This document shows positions 24,050-34,533 of a DNA stretch of 64,000 nt, piece by piece. Within the stretch, counting starts at the first letter, position 1. Each line of letters starts with the position of its first letter. The translations under genes and the position numbers were made by a program. Under the pieces are notes generated by a model. The model searched no databases. It had not been told where the DNA came from and saw only the letters and a list, made by a program, of their open reading frames with translations. The stretch comes from G965240365 sp965240365. GTDB lineage: Bacteria; Pseudomonadota; Gammaproteobacteria; Eutrophobiales; Eutrophobiaceae. Location: assembly GCA_965240365.1 (NCBI GenBank), contig OZ251218.1:2914001-2978000 (forward strand), written 5' to 3'.

Positions 24050-24750
24050 GCGCACAGGAAGAAAATCTGGAAGCCGCCACGAATACGGAATTAAAGGTGC
24101 TGACGTATCTTGAAAATAACCCGGAGTTTTTTAATAAATATCCGGCTCTGACCGCCGCGCTCAAGCTGCCGCAAGAGGCCGGCCCGGCCGTTTCCCTGTA
24201 TGAAAAACAGCTTGCCGTCCTGCGCGAACAAAACCGGCGGGCCCGCCGGCGGCTGCATGAACTGATTGAAATAGCCAGGCAAAACGAGGCGCTGGCCCGG
24301 CGCATGCACCAACTGGCGCTGACCTTGATGGAGGCGGATCAGCCCGCGGCGCTGTTCAGCGCCTTGTATGACAATCTCAGGCAAAACTTTCAGGCCGACC
24401 GGGCCGTGGTCTGTCTGTTTGCCGAAGCGGCCGAGGCCGGGCATGCCGCGGTGGAGGAATTCGCCGGCAGGGAGGTTGACGAACAGGCGCTGTTCAAGAG
24501 TATTATTGACAAACGGCAGCCGCTCTGTGGCCGCATGAAGCACCAGCAACAGGCCTTCCTGTTCGGCGACGAGGGCGACGCTATCGCCTCCGCGGTCATG
24601 GCGCCGCTGCACGGCCCGGGCTGGGGCGGGATCCTGGCGATCGGCAGCTTTGATGGCGAGCGTTTCCGGCCGGGCATGGGGGTCGAGTTACTCGCCAATC
24701 TGGGCGAGCTATTGAGTTTTATCCTGAAACCCTGGATAAAGGCGGCCTGA
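24046..24750 (+). CDS. DUF484 family protein (GAF-like)
   Basis: A 234-residue protein of the DUF484 family, always found between dapF and xerC in gammaproteobacteria. The N-terminal part has VLTYLENNPEFFNKYPALTA, a coiled-coil helix follows (about 45-85), then a GAF-like domain ending GGILAIGSFDGERFRPGMG. The biochemical role is not established. Overlap with dapF and a 10-base gap to xerC indicate a single transcript. Confidence 0.9.
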   Translation: MSAQEENLEAATNTELKVLTYLENNPEFFNKYPALTAALKLPQEAGPAVSLYEKQLAVLREQNRRARRRLHELIEIARQNEALARRMHQLALTLMEADQPAALFSALYDNLRQNFQADRAVVCLFAEAAEAGHAAVEEFAGREVDEQALFKSIIDKRQPLCGRMKHQQQAFLFGDEGDAIASAVMAPLHGPGWGGILAIGSFDGERFRPGMGVELLANLGELLSFILKPWIKAA

Positions 24751-24760
24751 GCGGCGCGGT

Positions 24761-25660
24761 ATGCGGCCCGGCGAGACACAACTGCTTGCATCCTTCCTGG
24801 GGACCTTGCGGCATCTTTCTCCGCATACGCGCGGCGCGTATGGGCGCGATCTCGCGCGCCTGCGGGAGTATTGCGATAAACACGCGATCGACCGCTGGCG
24901 CGCCCTGGACGGGCGTCAACTCCGGGGCTTTGTGGCCGAGCGCCACCGGCAGGGGATTGGCGGGCGTTCCCTGCAACGGAATCTGTCAGCCATACGCGCC
25001 TTTTACCGTTATCTGCTGGCGGCCGGCCGGGCCGTGAGTAATCCGGCCGAGGGCCTGCGCGCGCCCAGGGCGCCGCAACGCCTGCCGGCCCTGCTGGCGG
25101 TCGATCAGGCCCGGCAGTTGCTCGAAACAGAGGCACAGGCGCCGCTGGCCGCGCGCGACCGGGCCATGTTTGAACTGTTCTATTCCTCGGGCCTGCGCCT
25201 GTCCGAGTTGACCGCGCTTGACCTGGACGCGCTGGATCGCGCGGACCGGCTGGTGACGGTGATCGGCAAGGGCAACAAGGAGCGGACCTTGCCGGTCGGC
25301 CGGAAGGCGCTGGCGGCGCTTGAACAATGGCTGGCGATCCGGCCCTCGCTGTGCGGGCCGGGGCAGGCGGCGCTGTTTGTGAGCCGCAGAGGCGCGCGCA
25401 TCAGCCGCCGCAATGTGCAGCAGCGCCTGCGCGAATGGGCGATTCGGCAGGGCCTGCCGAATCCGGTGCATCCGCACATGCTCAGGCATTCCTTTGCCAG
25501 CCACCTGCTGCAATCCAGCGGCGACCTGCGGGCCGTGCAGGAACTGCTGGGGCATGCCGATATCAGCACCACCCAGGTCTATACCCATCTGGATTTTCAG
25601 CATCTGGCCCGGGTGTATGATCAGGCCCACCCGCGCGCCCGGCGCCGCACGAGGCAATAA
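24761..25660 (+). CDS. xerC: Tyrosine site-specific recombinase XerC
   Basis: A 299-residue recombinase that, with XerD, resolves chromosome dimers at dif. The N-terminal SAM-like core-binding domain (LRHLSPHTRGAYGRDLARL) is followed by the catalytic domain with the R-K-H-R-H-Y set: R in SSGLRLSEL, K in GKGNKERTLPV, HxxR in HMLRHSFASHLL, H in LLGHADISTTQ and Y in VYTHL. Length and operon position identify it as XerC rather than an integron or phage integrase. Confidence 0.94.
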   Translation: MRPGETQLLASFLGTLRHLSPHTRGAYGRDLARLREYCDKHAIDRWRALDGRQLRGFVAERHRQGIGGRSLQRNLSAIRAFYRYLLAAGRAVSNPAEGLRAPRAPQRLPALLAVDQARQLLETEAQAPLAARDRAMFELFYSSGLRLSELTALDLDALDRADRLVTVIGKGNKERTLPVGRKALAALEQWLAIRPSLCGPGQAALFVSRRGARISRRNVQQRLREWAIRQGLPNPVHPHMLRHSFASHLLQSSGDLRAVQELLGHADISTTQVYTHLDFQHLARVYDQAHPRARRRTRQ

Positions 25661-25712
25661 ATCCGGCCGCGCTTCGTTTATGGAAGCCCTGAATAAGTCC
25701 ATCCTGGACTTC

Positions 25713-25847
25713 CCTGCCTGCAGCAGGCAGGTCAGAGCACGCAAGGCGAAAATGCGATTTTCACCTTCCTGCCTGCTGCAGGCAGGGCTGCAAAATCAAT
25801 GACTGGCGTCAATTATTTTGGCGGCACACCTGCCTGCTGCAGGCAGG
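25713..25847. repeat. Three copies of a 19-bp palindrome between xerC and hslV
   Basis: CCTGCCTGCAGCAGGCAGG at 25713-25731, and CCTGCCTGCTGCAGGCAGG at 25768-25786 and 25829-25847. The same palindrome, with variable central bases, occurs at many other places (for example 6816, 6908, 8704, 9328, 42588 and 46069). It is nearly a perfect inverted repeat with a one-base centre and has no coding content. Confidence 0.85.
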
Positions 25848-25902
25848 TCCCTGTGCCGCAGTAAACTCTGATTCAATCAGAGTTTCCTTATGGAGACAGA
25901 CT

Positions 25903-26436
25903 TTGCGACAATTTGAAGGCACCACTATCCTCTCGGTCAGACGCGGCGAGAATGTCGTGATCGGCGGCGATGGCCAGGTATCGTTGGGCGACACCGTGAT
26001 GAAGGCCAACGCGCGCAAGGTCAGGCGGCTGTTTAATCAACAGATTCTGGCTGGCTTCGCGGGCGCGACCGCCGACGCGTTCACGCTGTTTGAGCGCTTT
26101 GAAGCCAAACTGCAAAAACATCAGGGCAATCTCATGCGCTCCGCGGTGGAACTGGCCAAGGACTGGCGCACCGACCGCATGCTGCGCCGTCTTGAGGCCA
26201 TGCTGTGCGTGGCCGACAAGGCCGCCTCGCTGATCATTTCCGGCAATGGCGATGTGATCGAGCCGGCCGATGACATCATGGCGATCGGCTCCGGCGGTCA
26301 TTTTGCCCGGGCGGCCGCCCTGGCGCTGCTGGAAAATACCGATCTCGGCGCGCGCCGGATTGTCGAAAAGGGCCTCGGTATCGCGGCCGATATTTGCATT
26401 TACACGAACGGCAATCTGACCATCGAAGAACTTTAG
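25903..26436 (+). CDS. hslV: ATP-dependent protease peptidase subunit HslV
   Basis: A 177-residue N-terminal-nucleophile threonine peptidase of the HslUV (ClpYQ) protease. The start is TTG 25903, preceded by GGAG at 25892-25895; an ATG at 25890 is out of frame. After removal of the short propeptide MRQFEG, Thr becomes the catalytic N-terminus of TTILSVRRG. GFAGATADAFTLFERFE and MAIGSGGHFARAAA are typical. It pairs with hslU 53 bases downstream. Confidence 0.95.
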   Translation: MRQFEGTTILSVRRGENVVIGGDGQVSLGDTVMKANARKVRRLFNQQILAGFAGATADAFTLFERFEAKLQKHQGNLMRSAVELAKDWRTDRMLRRLEAMLCVADKAASLIISGNGDVIEPADDIMAIGSGGHFARAAALALLENTDLGARRIVEKGLGIAADICIYTNGNLTIEEL

Positions 26437-26489
26437 GCCGGCCGTCAGGCGCGGGCGGCAATAACCAGCAACCAGACTTATAAAACAAT

Positions 26490-27818
26490 ATGACAGAACT
26501 CACTCCGCGGGCCATCGTGGCCGAATTAAACAAACACATCGTCGGTCAGGATTCCGCCAAGCGGGCGGTGGCGATTGCCCTGCGCAATCGCTGGCGCCGC
26601 GCCCAGGTCGATGAAGCCATACGCAATGAAATTACCCCGAAAAATATCCTGATGATCGGGCCGACCGGCGTCGGCAAGACGGAGATCGCCCGGCGTCTGG
26701 CCAAGCTGGCCCAGGCGCCGTTTATCAAGATCGAGGCGACCAAATTTACCGAAGTCGGTTATGTCGGGCGCGATGTGGAATCAATCATCCGCGACCTGAC
26801 CGATGTGGCCATCAAGCAGACCCGCGAGCATGAAAAGGAAAAGGTCGCCCGGCAGGCGGACGCGGCCGCGCTGGAGCGGGTGCTGGATATTTTATTAACG
26901 CCGGCGCGCGCGCCCGGCCAGACCGAGGCCGAGGGCGGCAAGAATTCAACCCGGACCCGATTCAAGGCCATGATCGAAGAGGGCAAGTTCGACGACAAGG
27001 AGATCGAGGTGGAACTGAACGCGCCCGCCATCGGTATTGAGATCATGGCGCCGCCCGGCATGGAAGAGATGACCAGCCAGCTACAGGGCATGTTTCAAAA
27101 CATGGGCAGCGCCAGGAAGCAAATGCGCAAGCTCAAGGTGCGCGACGCGCTGAAACTGCTGGCCGAAGAAGAGGCCGGGCAACTGGTCAACGAAGACGAT
27201 ATCAAGGCCAGGGCGATTGAACGGGTCGAACAACACGGCATCGTTTTCCTGGACGAACTGGACAAGGTGACGCGCCGCGCCGAAAACAACGGGGCCGATG
27301 TCTCGCGCGAGGGCGTGCAGCGCGACCTGTTGCCGCTGGTGGAAGGCTGCACGGTTTCGACCAAATATGGCATGGTCAAGACCGATCATATCCTGTTTAT
27401 TGCCTCCGGCGCCTTCCACCTGGCCAAGCCCTCGGACCTGATCCCCGAGTTGCAGGGCCGCCTGCCCATCCGGGTTGAACTCAGTCCGCTGGTGACCGAG
27501 GACTTTATCCGTATCCTGAGCGAACCCGACGCCTCCCTGACCGAGCAGTACTCGATGCTCATGCAAACCGAGGGCGTGCAACTGGACTTTACCGAGGACG
27601 GCATTCGCCGCGCCGCGGAGATCGCCTGGCAGGTCAATGAGAGCACCGAAAATATCGGCGCCCGGCGGCTGCATACCGTCATGGAACGGCTGTTGGAGGC
27701 GCTGTCGTTTGAGGCCGCGGAAAAGCAGGGCCAATCGATCACGGTTGATGAAGGCTATGTCAACACCCATCTGAACGGGCTGGTCGAGGATGAAGACCTG
27801 TCCAGATACATACTTTAA
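26490..27818 (+). CDS. hslU: ATP-dependent protease ATPase subunit HslU
   Basis: A 442-residue AAA+ unfoldase that feeds substrates to HslV. Walker A GPTGVGKTE, Walker B VFLDELDK, an intermediate I-domain (about residues 110-240), the sensor region GAFHLAKPSDLIPELQGRLP and the conserved C-terminal tail RYIL, which docks into HslV. Length matches the family exactly. Start ATG 26490. Confidence 0.96.
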   Translation: MTELTPRAIVAELNKHIVGQDSAKRAVAIALRNRWRRAQVDEAIRNEITPKNILMIGPTGVGKTEIARRLAKLAQAPFIKIEATKFTEVGYVGRDVESIIRDLTDVAIKQTREHEKEKVARQADAAALERVLDILLTPARAPGQTEAEGGKNSTRTRFKAMIEEGKFDDKEIEVELNAPAIGIEIMAPPGMEEMTSQLQGMFQNMGSARKQMRKLKVRDALKLLAEEEAGQLVNEDDIKARAIERVEQHGIVFLDELDKVTRRAENNGADVSREGVQRDLLPLVEGCTVSTKYGMVKTDHILFIASGAFHLAKPSDLIPELQGRLPIRVELSPLVTEDFIRILSEPDASLTEQYSMLMQTEGVQLDFTEDGIRRAAEIAWQVNESTENIGARRLHTVMERLLEALSFEAAEKQGQSITVDEGYVNTHLNGLVEDEDLSRYIL

Positions 27819-27856
27819 GCCGCGGGCGAGCGGCAGAGCACCGAGACCGGCCGGCG

Positions 27857-28240
27857 ATGGCAAACAAGCGCGTCCAACCCGTTGCCATAAACCTGCATAA
27901 ACAATCGCGCATTCTGGCGATTGAATATGAGGATGGGGCCTGTTTTGAACTCCCGTGTGAATACCTGCGCGTGTTTTCGCCCTCGGCCGAGGTCATGGGC
28001 CACGGCCCCGGGCAGGCGGTGTTGCAGACCGGCAAGGAAGCCGTGAACATCGACCGGATCGAGCCGGTCGGTCATTATGCCGTCAAACTGATCTTCGATG
28101 ACGGCCATAATACCGGGCTTTATACCTTTGACTATCTCTATGAACTGGGCGAGACTCAGGAAGATAACTGGCAGGATTATCTGACCGCGCTGAAACAGGC
28201 CGGCCACGCGCGCAAGGGCGGCGCCAAAGGCAATGACTGA
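27857..28240 (+). CDS. DUF971 family protein
   Basis: A 127-residue protein with the DUF971 (gamma-butyrobetaine hydroxylase-like N-terminal) domain: INLHKQSRILAIEYEDG, LPCEYLRVFSPSAEV and GLYTFDYLYELG. This stand-alone form is consistently encoded between hslU and ubiE in gammaproteobacteria. It is proposed to bind a metal or act near Fe-S or ubiquinone metabolism; its function is unproven. It overlaps ubiE by eight bases. Confidence 0.88.
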   Translation: MANKRVQPVAINLHKQSRILAIEYEDGACFELPCEYLRVFSPSAEVMGHGPGQAVLQTGKEAVNIDRIEPVGHYAVKLIFDDGHNTGLYTFDYLYELGETQEDNWQDYLTALKQAGHARKGGAKGND

Positions 28241-28979
28241 ATCCACCACCGATTTTGGCTATGAACGGCTCAGCCCGGCCGAGAAAACCCGGCGCGTCAT
28301 GCGGGTCTTCAGTTCCGTGGCGGGCGACTATGATCTGATGAATGACATCATGTCAGTTGGCGCGCACCGCCGCTGGAAGCGCCGCCTGGCGCATCTGTGC
28401 GCGCTCAAAAAACATGATCGGGTGCTGGATCTGGCGGCCGGCACCGGCGATGTGGCCCGCCTGATTTATCAACAACTCGGACCGGAGGGGCGGGTCACTT
28501 TATGCGACAGCAATGCCCGCATGTTGCAGGCCGGCCGGGATCGTTTTATAAACCGGGGCATGATTGCAAACATCGACTATGTGCGGGCCGGCGCCGAGGC
28601 CCTGCCTTTTGCCGACAACTGCTTTGACTGCATAACGATCGCATTCGGCCTGCGCAACCTGACCGATAAACAACGGGCCTTGCGCGCCATGTATGCCAAG
28701 CTCAAGTATGGCGCGCAATTATTGATCCTTGAATTCTCCAGGGTGGCGCTGCCCTTGCTCGACAGGATTTACCATCAATATTCATTCAGGCTGATCCCGC
28801 TTATCGGTCAACTGGTCGCCAAAGACGCGGCCAGCTATCGCTATCTGGTGGAATCGATCCGCCTGCACCCCGGCCAGGCCGAACTGGCCGAAATGATGCG
28901 CGCGGCCGGTTTTGAACGGGTGCAATATCACAATCTGGCGGCCGGTATTGTCGCCATCCACCGGGGTTACAAGTTATGA
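28233..28979 (+). CDS. ubiE: Ubiquinone/menaquinone C-methyltransferase UbiE
   Basis: A 248-residue SAM-dependent methyltransferase that C-methylates the quinone ring. Motif I is VLDLAAGTGDVARL; the family motifs YDLMNDIMSVGAHRRWKR near the N-terminus and FGLRNLTDKQRAL in the middle are clear, and the chain ends AIHRGYKL. It overlaps ubiJ by four bases, giving a translationally coupled ubiE-ubiJ-ubiB set. Confidence 0.95.
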   Translation: MTESTTDFGYERLSPAEKTRRVMRVFSSVAGDYDLMNDIMSVGAHRRWKRRLAHLCALKKHDRVLDLAAGTGDVARLIYQQLGPEGRVTLCDSNARMLQAGRDRFINRGMIANIDYVRAGAEALPFADNCFDCITIAFGLRNLTDKQRALRAMYAKLKYGAQLLILEFSRVALPLLDRIYHQYSFRLIPLIGQLVAKDAASYRYLVESIRLHPGQAELAEMMRAAGFERVQYHNLAAGIVAIHRGYKL

Positions 28980-29602
28980 GCGCGGCGGCGCCGGTCTGGC
29001 TCAGACAACTGGAAAGGTTGATCAATAAAATCCTGGCGCTGGATGAAGAGGCGTGCGAGGCGCTGGCCGGGCTTGAGGGCAAGGTGATCGGTTTTGAGTT
29101 CAGCGACACCCGGCTGCGCTTTTTTTTACTGCCGGATGGCGCGGGCCTCAGGATCAGGACCGCCGCGGAGGTCGCGCCGGATGTCTGGATCAAGGGCACG
29201 CCGGCCAATTTCTTCAAGATGCTGCGGGCCGCGCGCGCGGCCACGCCCGGCCTGCCGGCGGACATGCAGATTATCGGCGATATAGGGCTGGCCCAGCGTT
29301 TTCAGGGGATCATGCAGGGGCTTGATATTGACCTTGAAGAACCGCTGGCAAGGCTGGCGGGGGACGCCGCGGCCTATCAGATTGCCCGCTTTGCAAGGGG
29401 CGCCGGGCGTTATTTGACCGACAGCGGCAAGGCGCTGGCGCTCAATTTAAGCGAATATCTGCGCTTTGAAATACAACTGCTGCCGGATGCCCTGCTGGTG
29501 GAAGAATTTTGTGACGCGGTTGACCGGCTGCGGCAGGATGTGGATCGTTTCACCCAACGGGTGGAGCAACTTGAACAACGCGCCGGCGCGCGGGGCAAAT
29601 AA
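28976..29602 (+). CDS. ubiJ: Ubiquinone biosynthesis accessory factor UbiJ
   Basis: A 208-residue protein with an SCP2-type sterol-carrier domain (about residues 20-125), containing GKVIGFEFSDTRLRFFLLPD and MQIIGDIGLAQRFQGIMQGL, then a helical C-terminal part ending in a coiled coil (VDRLRQDVDRFTQRVEQLEQ). UbiJ binds lipid intermediates in the cytoplasmic Ubi complex together with UbiK. Position between ubiE and ubiB confirms the identity. Confidence 0.9.
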   Translation: MSAAAPVWLRQLERLINKILALDEEACEALAGLEGKVIGFEFSDTRLRFFLLPDGAGLRIRTAAEVAPDVWIKGTPANFFKMLRAARAATPGLPADMQIIGDIGLAQRFQGIMQGLDIDLEEPLARLAGDAAAYQIARFARGAGRYLTDSGKALALNLSEYLRFEIQLLPDALLVEEFCDAVDRLRQDVDRFTQRVEQLEQRAGARGK

Positions 29603-29604
29603 TC

Positions 29605-31263
29605 ATGGGACAATTTCTGCGTTTGCTGGCCATCCAGCGGGTATTTATCAAATACGGCCTGGATGAATTTATCTTCGCCACGCACCTGTTCCGCCCCTTT
29701 CGCTTTGTGTTTTACCTGCTGCCCTGGAACTGGTTCGGGCGCAAGCAGGGTTCCAGCGCGCGCCGTATGCGTCTGATGCTGGAAGAACTGGGGCCGATCT
29801 ATGTCAAGCTGGGGCAGATCCTCTCGACCCGCCGGGATCTGATGCCGGCGGACATCGCCAGTGAGTTTGCCGAATTGCAGGATGCCGTGGCGCCCTTCCC
29901 GGGCAAGGTGGCGCGCCGGATTATCGAAAAAGCCTATGATCGCGACCTGAGCGAGATCTTTCTGGAATTTGACGAGAAACCGCTGGCCTCGGCCTCGGTG
30001 GCCCAGGTCCACCGCGCCCGCTTAAAAGACGGCCGCGATTTCATTATCAAGGTGCTGCGGCCGGATATCGAGACCCTGATCCGCAAGGACGTGGCCCTGC
30101 TGAATTACCTCGCCCGGCAGGCGGAAAAATTTTACCCGAAGGGCAGGGCGCTGCGTTTTACCGGTGTGGTCAAGGAATTTGAAAAGACCCTGCTGAATGA
30201 ACTCGATCTGGAACGCGAGGCCGCCAACGCCTCGCAACTCAGGCGTAATTTCAAAAACGAGGCGCGCTATTACGTGCCGGAAATCAACTGGGAACTGACC
30301 AAACGCAATGTGCTGGCGCTGGAACTGGTGACCGGCATCTCGGTCAAGGACATCGACGGGCTGAAGGCGGCCGGCGTGGATCTGAAATGGCTGGCCGAAT
30401 ACGGTGTCGAGATCTTTTTCACGCAGGTCTTTCGGGATAATTTTTTTCATGCCGACATGCACCCGGGCAATATCTTTGTCGGGCCGGCCGAAGACGGCAA
30501 GCCATCCGTGGTTAAGGTGATCGACTTCGGCATCGTGTGTTCGCTGACCGAATTCGATCAACGCTATCTGGCCGATAACTTCATCGCCTTCCTGAACCGC
30601 GATTACCACCGGGTCGCGGCCCTGCATATCGAATCCGGCTGGGTGCCGAGGGGCACCCGCATGGATGAACTGGAATCGGCCGTTCGTTCCGTTTGCGAGC
30701 CGCTGCTGGACCGGCCCATACAGGAAATCTCCTTCGGTGAATTATTACAACGCCTGCTCCAGATCGCGCGCAGCTTTAATGTCGAGATCATGCCGCAGCT
30801 GCTCATGCTGCAAAAGACGATCATCAACATCGAGGGGGTCGGACGGCAGCTTTATCCCGAGCTGGATTTATGGAAAACGGCAAGACCGCAACTGCAACGC
30901 TGGATAGACGAGCGCATCGGCGCCCGGGGCGTGCTGAAAGGGCTGCGCCTGAATCTGCCGAAACTCATCGACCGCCTGCCGGATTTGCCCAACCGGGCGC
31001 TGAATGTGCTGGACCAATTACACGACGGCAAGCTGGAGATGGAAAACAAGTCCGAAGAGATCCACCGCCTGCGGGAAGAAATGAAGGCTTACAACCGGCG
31101 CACGATTATGGCCGTGGTCGGTTCGGGTTTTCTGTTGTGTGCCGCGCTTATTTATGCTCTGGGCAACATCACCCACGGCGCCTTTGCCTCGGTGCCGATC
31201 GTGTCCTGGCTGCTCGGCTTCGCCGGGGTGATGCTGCTCTATATGTCCTGGCAGGATAAATAA
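29605..31263 (+). CDS. ubiB: Ubiquinone biosynthesis kinase-like ATPase UbiB
   Basis: A 552-residue ABC1/ADCK/UbiB family protein. The atypical kinase core has the KxGQ motif in YVKLGQILSTRRDLMP, the Ala-rich loop ASASVAQVHRA, the catalytic region FFHADMHPGNIFV and the metal-binding VIDFGIVCSL. Two C-terminal hydrophobic segments (about 500-548) anchor it to the inner membrane. It uses ATP to help extract or present quinone precursors. It starts two bases after ubiJ and is the last gene of the operon. Confidence 0.95.
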   Translation: MGQFLRLLAIQRVFIKYGLDEFIFATHLFRPFRFVFYLLPWNWFGRKQGSSARRMRLMLEELGPIYVKLGQILSTRRDLMPADIASEFAELQDAVAPFPGKVARRIIEKAYDRDLSEIFLEFDEKPLASASVAQVHRARLKDGRDFIIKVLRPDIETLIRKDVALLNYLARQAEKFYPKGRALRFTGVVKEFEKTLLNELDLEREAANASQLRRNFKNEARYYVPEINWELTKRNVLALELVTGISVKDIDGLKAAGVDLKWLAEYGVEIFFTQVFRDNFFHADMHPGNIFVGPAEDGKPSVVKVIDFGIVCSLTEFDQRYLADNFIAFLNRDYHRVAALHIESGWVPRGTRMDELESAVRSVCEPLLDRPIQEISFGELLQRLLQIARSFNVEIMPQLLMLQKTIINIEGVGRQLYPELDLWKTARPQLQRWIDERIGARGVLKGLRLNLPKLIDRLPDLPNRALNVLDQLHDGKLEMENKSEEIHRLREEMKAYNRRTIMAVVGSGFLLCAALIYALGNITHGAFASVPIVSWLLGFAGVMLLYMSWQDK

Positions 31264-31265
31264 GG

Positions 31266-31288
31266 CCGCCCGGCCCGCTGCCGGGCGG
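31266..31288 (+). terminator. GC-rich hairpin after ubiB
   Basis: CCGCCCGGC at 31266-31274 pairs with GCCGGGCGG at 31280-31288 across a 5-base loop, starting two bases after the ubiB stop. There is no T-run, so it is either a weak terminator or a transcript-stabilising structure. Confidence 0.45.
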
Positions 31289-32012
31289 GTCAGCCGCAGG
31301 GGTCGCCTCATCTAAAATAAGGCGTCAGGTATCCCGGCCACGGTATGGTTAATATCGCTCATAATGCGCCTATTGCCCCCGTTGTCATTCCGGCGGAAGC
31401 CGGAATCCAGTGGTTTATGTTATACATTCCCGTTCAGGCGGGAATGACGACGGAATGTTGTTTTGGCTTTCCGTCATCCTGTCTGTTTGTAGCAGGTAGG
31501 GTTTTAGCGGGCATGCAGGGTCACCTCATTTAAAATAGGTGTCAGTTATCCTGGCCACGGTATCGTTTAGTATCGCTCATAATGCGCCTATCGCACTCGT
31601 CGTCATTCCAGCGAAAGCTGGAATCCAGTGGTTTATGTCATACATTCCCGCTCAGGCGGGAATGACAATTCAGGCAGAACTGGCGTTCATTTCACATCCC
31701 GGCCCGCCCTCCTGGATTCCGGCCTTCGCCGGAATGACGACGAGGTGTTGTTTTGGCTTTCCGTCATCCTGTCTGCCTGCTACGGGCAGAGCTTTAGCAG
31801 GAACGCAGGGTTACCTCATCTAGAATAAAGCGTCAGCTATCCTGGCCACGCTATCGTTAGTATCGCTCATAATGCGCCTATCGCCCCTGCCGTCATTCCA
31901 GCGAAAGCTGGAATCCAGTGGTTTATGTCATCCATTCCCGCCTGGGCGGGAATGACAATAATATCGCTCATGTCGCCCGCTATGTTAGCAATTCAGATGA
32001 GGTGGCCCAGGG
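31289..32012. repeat. Array of CAGGGTCACC elements with embedded REP pairs
   Basis: Three units each begin with a relative of CAGGGTCACCTCATCTAAAA (near 31297, 31516 and 31806), followed by CAGTTATCCTGGCCACGGTA-type and ATCGCTCAT sequence, then a pair of REP hairpins (GTCATTCCNGCGAAAGC and inverted mates). The last unit ends with the other terminus (GATGAGGTGGCCCAGGG, about 32010), beside the ctpA stop. No gene lies here. Confidence 0.8.
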
Positions 32013-33323
<1,311 letters not shown>

Positions 33324-33394
33324 TATCCTGCTCCAGTCGTCAATAGTTCAGTTTAACCCGATATAGCGGCCGTGTTCACTGTTAATATGGCCTG

Positions 33395-33604
33395 TTCAGG
33401 AAAAAACAGCTTCCCGCGCCGTTTGAGGTGGCGGGTCATGCCCGCGGATCGGCCGCGCGCGCCTTTCCCGGCCAACGGATAAGGGGAAAGTCCACTTTTG
33501 CCGCGCCGGACGGCCATTTTTCGCCGAAGGCAGTTGTTTCGGCATAACCGAAGCGTAACGGCTCAATGCCTGTCGGCAAGCCACGGCGCGTAAGGGAGAT
33601 CGTC
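33395..33604. repeat. Two-block repeat, intact copy
   Basis: Block 1 (33395-33460, starting TTCAGGAAAAAACAG) and block 2 (33549-33604, containing TGCCTGTCGGCAAGCCACGG) are 88 bases apart here. Both recur downstream, block 1 at 35232-35297 and block 2 at 37249-37304, where they enclose the AbiE module instead. Block 2 supplies the leader of the methyltransferase gene at 33606. Confidence 0.8.
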
Positions 33605-33605
33605 T

Positions 33606-34208
33606 TTGTCTATAGACATATCCAACGGCTGGGAAGCCGTTGCCGAAGAATTTATGCGCCTGCGCTCCTCAACCGGGCTGGCGCTCGTGCAAAAATGGGC
33701 GGCCTCGCTGCCGCGTGGCGGCGCCGTGCTTGATGTCGGGGCCGGGTCCGGCGAGCCGCTGGCCGCCGCCCTGATTGAAGACGGCTTTAATGTCTATGCG
33801 ATCGATGCCTCGGCGACCCTGGCCGCGGCATTTCAGCGCCGTTTCCCCACGGCAGAGGTCGCCTGCGAAGCGGCCGAACACAGCCGCTTCTTTGAGCGCG
33901 CTTTCGATGGCGTGCTGGCCGTCGGGCTGGTGTTCCTGCTGGCCGCCGACAGTCAGCGCGCACTCCTTCACCGTCTGGCCGCCGCGCTCAAACCCGGCGG
34001 CCGGCTGCTGTTTTCCGCGCCATATCAGGCTTGCGTCTGGGATGATCTCCTAACCGGTCGGCCGTCAACGTCCCTCGGGGCCGAGGCGTACCGGCGCATC
34101 ATCACCGCCGCCGGGCTGCGCCTCGCCGGCGAGCATGTTGATGAAGGCGAGAACCACTATTACGAGGCATACAGACTTGATGAGAAAGATCAGATTTTCC
34201 ACCCTTAA
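33606..34208 (+). CDS. Class I SAM-dependent methyltransferase
   Basis: A 200-residue methyltransferase with motif I VLDVGAGSGEPLAAAL, the acidic loop VYAIDASATLAAAF, a post-motif GVLAVGLVFLLAADSQ and ALKPGGRLLFSAPYQ. The substrate cannot be told from sequence. It starts at TTG 33606, with GGGAG at 33594-33598, inside a leader that is duplicated at 37249. It is transcribed away from ctpA. Confidence 0.85.
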   Translation: MSIDISNGWEAVAEEFMRLRSSTGLALVQKWAASLPRGGAVLDVGAGSGEPLAAALIEDGFNVYAIDASATLAAAFQRRFPTAEVACEAAEHSRFFERAFDGVLAVGLVFLLAADSQRALLHRLAAALKPGGRLLFSAPYQACVWDDLLTGRPSTSLGAEAYRRIITAAGLRLAGEHVDEGENHYYEAYRLDEKDQIFHP

Positions 34209-34317
34209 AACTGTACAGATTCAAACAGAAGTGAGGCTTTTCTGAGAAAAGAAAATCAGGTAGTCTGTGGATGATTGACATACGCGGGAGACTACCTGAG
34301 TTGCCTGCCGCTCACCC

Positions 34318-34480
34318 CTGCCGTCATTCCGGCGAAAGCCGGAATCCATTGGTTTATGCAATACATTCTTGCTGGGCCTGCAACAGGCAGGTCCAGCGAA
34401 GATGACAGCCAAACACACCATTGCGGCCTGCCTGCCGCGGGCAGCCCTGATTTGTCTCATAAGTATTGAGCCCGGACAAA
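34318..34480. repeat. REP hairpins and diverged palindrome-plus-tail repeat
   Basis: GTCATTCCGGCGAAAGCCGG at 34323-34342 is a REP hairpin. A palindrome GCCTGCAACAGGC interrupts the next half-stem (near 34375-34395), followed by the diverged palindrome and the ATTGAGCCCGGAC tail at 34424-34475. Non-coding. Confidence 0.65.
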
Positions 34481-34533
34481 CATGAGAATACGCCATTTCC
34501 CATGATAAATGTATTTTGCGAGGAAAATAACAC

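Noticed and set aside
24761..25660. Mobile-element integrase
   Set aside because: A tyrosine recombinase might suggest an island, but its length and dapF-DUF484 context identify housekeeping XerC.
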